Shown: in pieces, positions 6,593 to 12,841 of the stretch
Position numbering within the stretch: position 1 is the stretch's first letter
Layout: every line of letters starts with the position of its first letter
Source of the DNA: Sulfurovum sp.
Lineage (GTDB): Bacteria; Campylobacterota; Campylobacteria; Campylobacterales; Sulfurovaceae
NCBI GenBank assembly: GCA_027066595.1
Contig: JAMONG010000106.1
Span: 1 to 12,841 of the forward strand
Length of the DNA: 12,841 nt
Direction of reading: 5' to 3'
Made by a program: the position numbers and the translations under genes
Notes under the pieces: model-generated
Database searches by the model: none
Seen by the model: the letters and a program-made list of their open reading frames with translations, nothing else
Told to the model about the DNA's origin: nothing

Positions 6593-8440
6593 ATTAAACT
6601 ATCAATGATTACTTCTTTGGTTCTTTCAACACAACTTTTAGCACAAACAGATGCAGATAGCATTTTAAAACTTGAACATAATATTCCAAGTAATCCTCTT
6701 AAAAATGCTTATTTTGGGGAAACACATATGCATACAGGTCTTTCACTTGATGCACTGTTTGGTATGACAGCCACAGGCATACGCGTTCCAGATGATGCAT
6801 ATAGGTTTGCCAAAGGTGAAACCATGACTGTTTCTGGGAAGAAGCACTCCATAGGGCGACCACTTGATTTTGCTGCGGTGACTGACCATGCGGAGTACAT
6901 TGGTGAGTCTTACTCTGCCATAACCCCAGGTGCTCCAGGTTATGACTCTGCTGAATTAAAAGATTTACGAAATGCCAAAACCTTTGAAGCACAGATGAGG
7001 TGGTATGGTAAGTTTTCCGTGAACCAAAGAGGAAAAGATGGACCTACACATCCATCTTACTATGCAGGGGCTAAAACCACACAGAGTGCTTGGAAAATGG
7101 CTATAGATGCAGCTAAAGAGCATTATGAACCAGGTAAGTTTACAACCTTTGCTGCCTATGAGTACTCTTCAGTAGTAAGAGGAGGTAATCTTCATAGAAA
7201 TATCTTATTTAGAGATATGAATCTACCTGATCAACCTTTCTCTGCTATAGAATCAACCGATGAAACAAAACTTTGGAAGTGGATGGAACAACAGGAGAAA
7301 AAAGGCTCAAGAGTTTTAGCTATTCCTCATAATTCAAATGCAGGGAAAGGGTTGATGTTTCCTAAAACGTACCCTGATGGTAGAGCTATTGATGAACGAT
7401 ATCTTTACCTACGAAATCATTTTGAACGTTCTATAGAGATGATGCAAGTTAAGGGTAACTCTGAGGTCATAAAAGAATTTTGGCTCAATGATGAGATGGC
7501 AGGTTTTGAAAATGCATCAAGTTTAAAAAATTATTCTGAGAGAACTCCGAGGAAAGAGAATTATGTACGATGGGGAGTCATAGAAGGCTTGAAGTACCAA
7601 AGTAAATATGGAGTCAATCCTTTTAAATTAGGTTTCAATGGTGGTACAGATACCCATAACGGAACAATGGGAGATGTGGCTGAAGATAACTTTATCGGTG
7701 CACATGGTCCTGCAGATGTAAGTGCTAAAACGAGAAGAGAAGATGAAGTACCAGCGTGGCTTTTAGCAAAAGATGAAAACCCAGGGTCACTTACGGGTGT
7801 TTGGGCTGAGAAAAATACTCGTGGTGCTATCTGGGATGCCTTTTATAACAGAGAGATATTTGTTACCTCTGGCCCGAGAATTAAAGTACGTCTTTTTGCA
7901 GGTGAAAACTTGAGTAAAAACCCGAGTGATGCCAAACAAATGGTGGAAGATGGCTACACAAATGGTGTACCTATGGGAGAAACCATTGTAGGACTCAAAA
8001 AAGCACCAACATTTACGGTATGGGCACAAAAAGATGCTGATGGAGCTAATCTTGATCGTATACAAATCATAAAAGGTTGGGTAGATAAAGAGGGTAAACA
8101 ACAAGAAAAAATTATCAACGTGACATGGTCTGACAAGAGAAGCATAGATAAAAATGGAAAGTTACCTAAAGTGGGAAATACAGTTGACCTCAAAACTGCT
8201 AAATATACCAATAAAATAGGAAGTTCTATGCTCATGGGGAGTTTTACAGATAAAGAGTTTGATGTGACACTGCCAACACTTTACTATGCCCGTGTACTAG
8301 AAATACCAACGCCTAGATGGAGTACTTATGATGCGGTAAGAAATAATCTTCCTCTTTTAAAAGATGTTCCTGCCGTTATTCAAGAGAGAGCATGGTCATC
8401 GCCAATATGGTTTACGCCTAAACTTAAGAAATTAAAATAA
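6590..8440 (+). CDS. DUF3604 family exported protein, PHP-like metallohydrolase (copy 1)
   Basis: Predicted periplasmic metal-dependent hydrolase of 616 residues, of the DUF3604 family (about 620-690 residues typical, from memory). The signal peptide is short (residues 1-18, cleavage near LLA-QT). Residues about 40-360 hold motifs matching, in order, the ligands of PHP-domain phosphoesterases: H46-M-H48 and D54 (GETHMHTGLSLD), H100 (VTDHAEY), E191 (AAYEYSS), H202 (NLHRN), H247 (IPHNSN), and D354/H356 (GGTDTHNG); E283 is a further conserved acid. The C-terminal region (about 400-616) is beta-rich, with VTSGPRIKVRLF and EIPTPRWSTYDAVR. The substrate is unknown; phosphoester hydrolysis is inferred from PHP relatives. 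The start at 6590 lacks a nearby ribosome binding site and an AUA start at 6566 is possible. The next gene is a paralogue. Confidence 0.88.
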   Translation: MIKLSMITSLVLSTQLLAQTDADSILKLEHNIPSNPLKNAYFGETHMHTGLSLDALFGMTATGIRVPDDAYRFAKGETMTVSGKKHSIGRPLDFAAVTDHAEYIGESYSAITPGAPGYDSAELKDLRNAKTFEAQMRWYGKFSVNQRGKDGPTHPSYYAGAKTTQSAWKMAIDAAKEHYEPGKFTTFAAYEYSSVVRGGNLHRNILFRDMNLPDQPFSAIESTDETKLWKWMEQQEKKGSRVLAIPHNSNAGKGLMFPKTYPDGRAIDERYLYLRNHFERSIEMMQVKGNSEVIKEFWLNDEMAGFENASSLKNYSERTPRKENYVRWGVIEGLKYQSKYGVNPFKLGFNGGTDTHNGTMGDVAEDNFIGAHGPADVSAKTRREDEVPAWLLAKDENPGSLTGVWAEKNTRGAIWDAFYNREIFVTSGPRIKVRLFAGENLSKNPSDAKQMVEDGYTNGVPMGETIVGLKKAPTFTVWAQKDADGANLDRIQIIKGWVDKEGKQQEKIINVTWSDKRSIDKNGKLPKVGNTVDLKTAKYTNKIGSSMLMGSFTDKEFDVTLPTLYYARVLEIPTPRWSTYDAVRNNLPLLKDVPAVIQERAWSSPIWFTPKLKKLK

Positions 8441-8451
8441 AAGGAAAATAG

Positions 8452-10365
8452 ATGAGATTATTACATACACCATTACTTTGTGCACTACTTGCGACAAGTA
8501 TGAGTTATGCAGAGGAGACAAAACAACCTTTTTCACCTTATGCAGACAGAGCATATCCTACAAAACTTCTCTTCGGAGAGCAACATATGCACACGGCACT
8601 TTCAGCAGATGCAGGAGGTGGAGGAACAACACTTCTACCTCGTGATGCATATCGTTTTGCAAAAGGTGAACAGGTGTTGAGTAATACCAATCAGCCTGCA
8701 CAACGAAATAGACCTTTAGACTTTATGTGTATTACAGAACATACTGATGGTATGGGAGCGATTACAGATATATTAAAGGGTACACCAAATGTGATGAATG
8801 ACAAACAAGGTGCAGAGCTGCATAAAAGGTTTGCACAAGGTGGAGAAGTAGCAAGAAGAGCCTCTCAAGACCTCATTAAGTGGTTTGCCCAAGGTGAGAT
8901 ATCTCCAGCACTTAACTACCAACCAGGTAACCCAGACTATAAAAGAACATGGGAGAGTTTAGTACAGGCAGCAGAAGAGTACAATGAACCTCACCACTTT
9001 ACAACGATGATAGCCTATGAGTGGACGTCGCTAGTGAAAGGAAATAACCTACATAGAAATGTCATACTTCGTGATGGCGCAGAGCGAGCATTGCAAGTGC
9101 TACCTTTTACGATGACACCACCTATGGGTAGTCCAAATCCACAAGACTTATGGAAATGGCTAGAAGCGTATGAAGCGAAAACAGGTGGACAGGCTATAGC
9201 CATTCCTCATAATGGTAACCTTTCAAATGGAATTATGTATGCTATTCAAGATGACTTTAACAATGGTGCAAAGTTTGACATAGCCTACGTAACAGCCCGT
9301 GCTAAATGGGAAAAACTTATGGAAATAAGTCAAGCTAAAGGGGATGGCGAAACACATCCTAAACTCTCACCCAATGACGAGTTTGCTGACTATGAGACTT
9401 GGGATCATGGTAACTTAGATCTTACAAACAAAAAAACAGATGCGATGTTACCTTTTGAGTATGCAAGGTCTACACTCAAAAATGGTATCAAACTTGAAGA
9501 TGAGTTAGGCGTAAATCCATTTAAATACGGTTTTGTATCTGGTTCTGACCATCATACAGCGATGTCAACGGGGATGGACAATAACTATTTTGGTGCCTTT
9601 ACATGGGGTGAACCAAGAAAAGACAGAATTGTCTCTACAGAGGGAAACGTAAGTATAGGAAAGTATAACCCTAAACTAGAGATTGGGTATGATACTTGGC
9701 AATATGCTTCTCCTGGACCAACTGCTGTATGGGCAACATCTAACACTAGAGCAGGAATCTTTGATGCTATGAAGCGAAAAGAGGTTTATGCGTCAACGGG
9801 TCCTCGTATCTCTGTAAGAGTCTTTGGAGGATTTGACTTCTCTAAAGAAGATATAAAACAAAGAGACTTCGCAAGACTAGGTTATGCCAAAGGTGTACCA
9901 ATGGGTGGAGACTTAAAGCAAGCACCTAAAGGTAAAAAAGCAGGTTTCCTCATACGTGCACTACGAGACCCTGAAGGTGCGAACTTAGACAGAGTACAAG
10001 TGGTTAAAGGGTGGTTAGACAGTAAGGGTGAAACACATGAAAAAGTTTATGATGTTGCTTGGAGTGGAGATAGAAAAGTAGGTAAAGACGGTAAAGTCCC
10101 TTCAGTAGGAGATACCGTAGACCTTTCTGTACCGACTTGGACAAACACTATCGGTACTGCACAGTTAGCAACCTTTTGGGAAGACCCAGACTTTGATGCA
10201 AGTCAAAAATCTTTTTATTATGTACGGGTGATAGAGATACCAACGCCTAGATGGACAGCCTATGATGCAGTAAGATATAAAATCACAAATTTACCCCAAA
10301 ATGTAAAACTAAAAACACAAGAACGTGCCTATACCTCACCTATTTGGTATAGTCCAAGTAAATAA
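8452..10365 (+). CDS. DUF3604 family exported protein, PHP-like metallohydrolase (copy 2)
   Basis: Paralogue of the preceding gene, 637 residues, with a Sec signal peptide ending SYA-EE (residue 20). The ligand series is again complete: H45-M-H47 and D53 (GEQHMHTALSAD), H97 (ITEHTDG), E190 (IAYEWTS), H201 (NLHRN), H253 (IPHNGN), D366/H368 (GSDHHTA), plus E291. The C-terminal part keeps NTRAGIFDAM, STGPRISVRVF and EIPTPRWTAYDAVR. It differs from copy 1 in motif II (TEH instead of TDH), in motif IV (an extra His) and in the loop after motif I (AGGGGTT), so the two probably differ in substrate. AAGGA at 8441-8445 lies 6 bases before the ATG; only 11 bases separate it from copy 1. Reaction and substrate are not known for the family as far as I recall. 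Confidence 0.9.
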   Translation: MRLLHTPLLCALLATSMSYAEETKQPFSPYADRAYPTKLLFGEQHMHTALSADAGGGGTTLLPRDAYRFAKGEQVLSNTNQPAQRNRPLDFMCITEHTDGMGAITDILKGTPNVMNDKQGAELHKRFAQGGEVARRASQDLIKWFAQGEISPALNYQPGNPDYKRTWESLVQAAEEYNEPHHFTTMIAYEWTSLVKGNNLHRNVILRDGAERALQVLPFTMTPPMGSPNPQDLWKWLEAYEAKTGGQAIAIPHNGNLSNGIMYAIQDDFNNGAKFDIAYVTARAKWEKLMEISQAKGDGETHPKLSPNDEFADYETWDHGNLDLTNKKTDAMLPFEYARSTLKNGIKLEDELGVNPFKYGFVSGSDHHTAMSTGMDNNYFGAFTWGEPRKDRIVSTEGNVSIGKYNPKLEIGYDTWQYASPGPTAVWATSNTRAGIFDAMKRKEVYASTGPRISVRVFGGFDFSKEDIKQRDFARLGYAKGVPMGGDLKQAPKGKKAGFLIRALRDPEGANLDRVQVVKGWLDSKGETHEKVYDVAWSGDRKVGKDGKVPSVGDTVDLSVPTWTNTIGTAQLATFWEDPDFDASQKSFYYVRVIEIPTPRWTAYDAVRYKITNLPQNVKLKTQERAYTSPIWYSPSK

Positions 10366-10373
10366 GGAATAGC

Positions 10374-11189
10374 TTGTTTAAACGTATTTTACAAGAACCA
10401 CTCCTACATTTTTTAGTAGTGGGTTCTCTTCTTTTTTTCTACCTTTCAAGTACTGATACTGAAACAAAATCTCAAGTGACTATTAGTCAAGGGAAAATCA
10501 AACAACTGACTGCGCAATTTACTAAAACAAGACAACGTACACCCTCTGATGAAGAACTAGATGCACTCATCGAAAATCAAATACGAGAAGACCTTGCTTT
10601 TGAACATGGTGTTCAGATGGGACTAGTGGAAAATGATAGTATTATCAAACGTCGTGTACAGCAAAAAATAGAATTTATGTTGAATGATTCTATAGGGAGT
10701 ATTGAACCTAGTCTTGAAGATTTGGAAACATATCTTACTACACATAAAGAGCAATATACTATTGAGCCTGTCTATGCCTTTAGACATATTTATATTAACC
10801 CTGAACAACATGATGATGTTAATGCATTTATATTGGAACTACAAAGTAATAACTTAGACAAAAGCTATAGAAATGTGGGTGATAGTATGATGATGCAAAG
10901 TGAATTTGTTGATATAAGTACAGCACACATAGCACGATTATTTGGACGTAAGTTTAGTAAAAACCTAGATGCAATTTCTCTAAAACGATGGCAAGGTCCT
11001 GTAAAGTCTGGTTATGGGGTACATCTAGTATATATAGACAATAAAATACCTAAACATTTAGCAACATTAGAAGAAGTAGAAACCCAATTACGAAGAGACT
11101 TTAGAGTTGATGCTCAGAAAAAAGCTGTCAATTCTTTCTATGATGAGCTTAAAGTACAATATGATGTTAAAGTAGAAGAGGGTCAATGA
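10374..11189 (+). CDS. Membrane-anchored parvulin-type peptidyl-prolyl cis-trans isomerase
   Basis: Predicted periplasmic folding factor of 271 residues. One N-terminal membrane anchor (residues about 9-25, after KRILQEP) is followed by a SurA/PrsA-like helical chaperone region: ISQGKIKQLTAQFTKTRQRTPSDEELD, then an IREDLAFEHGVQMGL helix and the KRRVQQKIEFM helix. A parvulin (rotamase) domain follows from about 130 to 222, with YAFRHIYI as first strand and WQGPVKSGYGVHLVYI as last. This is the 'PPIase next to HupE/UreJ' subfamily. The start is TTG: AAGGA at 10364-10368, overlapping the previous stop codon, lies 5 bases upstream, and the anchor begins at once, so this start is well supported. 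It overlaps the next gene by 4 bases (ATGA), indicating translational coupling. Likely clients are the exported proteins of the operon (inference). Confidence 0.87.
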   Translation: MFKRILQEPLLHFLVVGSLLFFYLSSTDTETKSQVTISQGKIKQLTAQFTKTRQRTPSDEELDALIENQIREDLAFEHGVQMGLVENDSIIKRRVQQKIEFMLNDSIGSIEPSLEDLETYLTTHKEQYTIEPVYAFRHIYINPEQHDDVNAFILELQSNNLDKSYRNVGDSMMMQSEFVDISTAHIARLFGRKFSKNLDAISLKRWQGPVKSGYGVHLVYIDNKIPKHLATLEEVETQLRRDFRVDAQKKAVNSFYDELKVQYDVKVEEGQ

Positions 11190-12163
11190 TACGCGTATTT
11201 TTTCTTGTTTTACTCTTTTTTCATACTACGTTTGCAGACGAGATACGCCCTGCATTTTTAGAACTTACACAAAATAGTAAAACGAGTTATAAGGTGTTAT
11301 GGAAAAAACCTAGTAGAGGGGAATCCCAAAATGTTTTAAAACTTGAGCCAATCTTTCCTTCCACTGCTAAAATTCTTGGTGTAAAAAAGATCTTTAAAAC
11401 ACAGTCTGCTGTACTTGAGAGCTATGTGATAGAAGAACCTAGTGCACTCATCACTAAAACTATCACCATTGAAGGTTTAGAGACCATATCTTCAGATGTT
11501 TTAGTGCGGGTGCATTACCTTGATGGAGAGACAGAGTTTATACGGGTACTTCCTGAATCACCTAAGTTTTCTCTTTCACATGAGAGTGGTTTTGTCAATA
11601 TGGCTTCGACGTATTTTATCTTGGGTGTAGAACACATCTTAGAGGGCTTTGACCATCTTCTTTTTGTCTTAGCACTGTTACTACTGGTAGGTAACCTACG
11701 TGTGCTTATATGGACGATTACGGCCTTTACATTGGCACATACGATTACACTTATACTGGCATCATTAGATATGATACACCTTTCAAGTAAAGCAGTTGAA
11801 TCGACCATTGCACTTTCTATCATCTTTGTAGCGGCAGAAGTAGTGTATGCGATGAAAGGTAAAATACATTTAAGTAAAAAGTACCCATGGCTCATTGCTT
11901 TTGGTTTTGGGCTTATACATGGTTTAGGTTTCGCAGGAGCACTCAAAGAGATAGGACTTCCCCAAACAGAGATAGTCCCTTCTCTCATCTTCTTTAATGT
12001 AGGTGTTGAAGTAGGACAATTGATTTTTATCTCATGTGTATTATTGATTATATGGATAGGGGGAAAGTTTTTTGAAAAGTATGCGTACAGTGCCAAAATG
12101 ACTACGGCTTACACCATAGGTATTACCGCTACATTTTGGTTTTTAGAAAGAGTAATAGTCTAA
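11186..12163 (+). CDS. HupE/UreJ-like membrane protein (PF13795 type)
   Basis: Inner-membrane protein of 325 residues. A signal peptide (to about residue 17, FADEI) and a periplasmic beta-rich domain (about 18-135) precede a membrane domain of six or so helices (about 138-323). The membrane domain has the family's polar motifs: H150 and D156/H157 in VEHILEGFDHLLFVLAL; H185 in FTLAHTITL; E205 in VESTIALSI; E218 in AAEVVYA; H245 in GFGLIHGLGFAGAL; E275 in FFNVGVEVGQ. HupE/UreJ relatives are nickel or cobalt permeases, and these intramembrane His/Asp/Glu residues suggest metal handling. No hydrogenase or urease gene is nearby, so the metal is open. The ATG overlaps the parvulin stop, with GAAGAGGG just upstream. 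Confidence 0.87.
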   Translation: MIRVFFLVLLFFHTTFADEIRPAFLELTQNSKTSYKVLWKKPSRGESQNVLKLEPIFPSTAKILGVKKIFKTQSAVLESYVIEEPSALITKTITIEGLETISSDVLVRVHYLDGETEFIRVLPESPKFSLSHESGFVNMASTYFILGVEHILEGFDHLLFVLALLLLVGNLRVLIWTITAFTLAHTITLILASLDMIHLSSKAVESTIALSIIFVAAEVVYAMKGKIHLSKKYPWLIAFGFGLIHGLGFAGALKEIGLPQTEIVPSLIFFNVGVEVGQLIFISCVLLIIWIGGKFFEKYAYSAKMTTAYTIGITATFWFLERVIV

Positions 12164-12170
12164 GGAATAC

Positions 12171-12841
12171 TTAAAAAAACACCTTCATAAAAGAAGCACC
12201 CATATCGGTTGCCATGTCTTTTGCTACGCCTCCCATGGGCATTTTCTCCATGATTTTTCTGTTATTCTTTCCTATCATTTTGTCGACTTGTTTGTCCATT
12301 TGGTAGCGTATGAGTTTTTGCATGTTGAGGTTTACTTTTGGGTTGTCAAGTGAACCGAAAACTTTTCCTGAAAACTCTTGTCTTTGCATCTGTAGGTCAA
12401 AGTAGGCGTTGATGGTGTTTTGAGAGGTGTTTATTTTGGTACTTGTCAGGTAGACGTGGCTACGGTCATTGGTAAGTTTTAAGTCACCTAGTATGATTTT
12501 GTTTTGATAGTTTAATTTTAGTGTAGAGTTGTCAAACTTCTCTTTGAGTAGATTGACTCCTGATTTTTTACGTATAACATCCACGAGTTTTGAAGGCATA
12601 AATTTGGCATGGTTGAGTAGGGTGTTGGCAGTGAGCTTTTTGTCTGTAAATGTATAGCCTATGCTTCCCGTTGTTTGAGCTGTCAGTAAAGAAGGGAAAT
12701 TCAAAAGAGAGAGTATCTCTTCTAGTAGTACATCTTGTAGCTCTATCTCTAATCTGTTTTTTTCAAACTTAAACTCTGTCATACCCCCAAAACTTTTTGA
12801 GAGTCCTGTGATTTTTACCTCTTTGTTATAGTACATTTCAC
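12171..12841 (-). CDS. AsmA-like protein, C-terminal part (5' end outside window)
   Basis: The frame on the - strand stays open to the window edge (a Glu codon precedes the Met at 12836), so the protein almost certainly starts to the right. The visible 223 or so residues have the look of the C-terminal region of AsmA/DUF748-type proteins, long beta-stranded proteins linked to lipid transfer and outer-membrane assembly: repeated short strands (LEIELQDVLLEEILSLLNFP, STLKLNYQNKIILGDLKL, HVYLTSTKINTSQNTINAYF), GKVFGSLDNPKVNLN near the end, then an amphipathic helical tail with MEKMPMGGVAKDM and a final FMKVFF. It is convergent with the HupE-like gene; the stop codons are 7 bases apart. The family assignment is moderate because most of the protein is out of view. 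Confidence 0.6.
   Translation of the reverse strand, partial: EMYYNKEVKITGLSKSFGGMTEFKFEKNRLEIELQDVLLEEILSLLNFPSLLTAQTTGSIGYTFTDKKLTANTLLNHAKFMPSKLVDVIRKKSGVNLLKEKFDNSTLKLNYQNKIILGDLKLTNDRSHVYLTSTKINTSQNTINAYFDLQMQRQEFSGKVFGSLDNPKVNLNMQKLIRYQMDKQVDKMIGKNNRKIMEKMPMGGVAKDMATDMGASFMKVFF

Noticed and set aside
6590..10365. Tandem DUF3604 genes considered as one broken gene or a recent duplication
   Set aside because: Each has its own signal peptide, full-length domain set and stop; copy 2 has its own ribosome binding site, and the sequences differ throughout.
11515..12096. Long open frame of 193 codons on the - strand within the HupE-like gene
   Set aside because: It lies wholly opposite a well-supported membrane protein, has no recognisable motif and reads as a Ser/Pro/Lys-rich mirror of the hydrophobic + strand codons.
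12171..12200. CTTC/GAAG hairpin with an adjacent T-run on the - strand, considered as a terminator between the convergent genes
   Set aside because: The stem is only 4 bp and lies inside the last codons of the AsmA-like gene; too weak to call.
1..12841. Search for tRNA, rRNA, insertion sequences, phage genes or defence systems
   Set aside because: Nothing resembling these was seen: no transposase, integrase or nuclease motifs, no terminal inverted repeats, and no intergenic gap above 79 bases.

Overview
The window looks like chromosomal DNA from a Campylobacterota (Epsilonproteobacteria) member, most likely a free-living Sulfurovum/Sulfurimonas-type bacterium. The basis is the low G+C content, dense same-strand packing, AAGGA-type ribosome binding sites, and the run proS - fxsA - Dsb-like gene - hemC, an order I associate from memory with that group. 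No database search was possible, so the taxon is an inference.

Layout. Bases 1-3211 are a core block on the + strand: the C-terminal part of prolyl-tRNA synthetase (its start lies left of the window), the FxsA membrane protein, an exported thioredoxin-fold protein with a CPFC motif, and porphobilinogen deaminase (hemC). fxsA and the Dsb-like gene overlap by 56 bases in different frames. An AraC-family regulator (3220-4173) follows hemC after 8 bases and is visibly more AT-rich.

Bases 4253-12163 hold seven tightly packed + strand genes that look like one operon. They are a small exported protein with an Asn/Val/Lys repeat, two different outer-membrane beta-barrel proteins, two tandem DUF3604 proteins, a membrane-anchored parvulin-type peptidyl-prolyl isomerase, and a HupE/UreJ-like membrane protein. 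The only gap in the region large enough for a promoter (79 bases, 4174-4252) lies just after the AraC gene. It carries a weak hairpin, a -10-like TATACT and two direct repeats on one helical face. The window closes with the C-terminal part of an AsmA-like protein on the - strand, convergent with the operon.

How the genes may work together. Both DUF3604 proteins have a signal peptide and show, in order, all the His/Asp/Glu residues expected of a PHP-type multi-metal phosphoesterase/hydrolase site. A plausible reading is an envelope pathway: the barrels admit an unknown substrate, the two PHP-like enzymes hydrolyse it in the periplasm, the parvulin helps fold the exported proteins, and the HupE-like protein moves the metal or otherwise supports metallation. 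The AraC protein is the obvious candidate regulator. Substrate, metal and physiological role are not visible in the sequence. This cluster is the part most worth pursuing.
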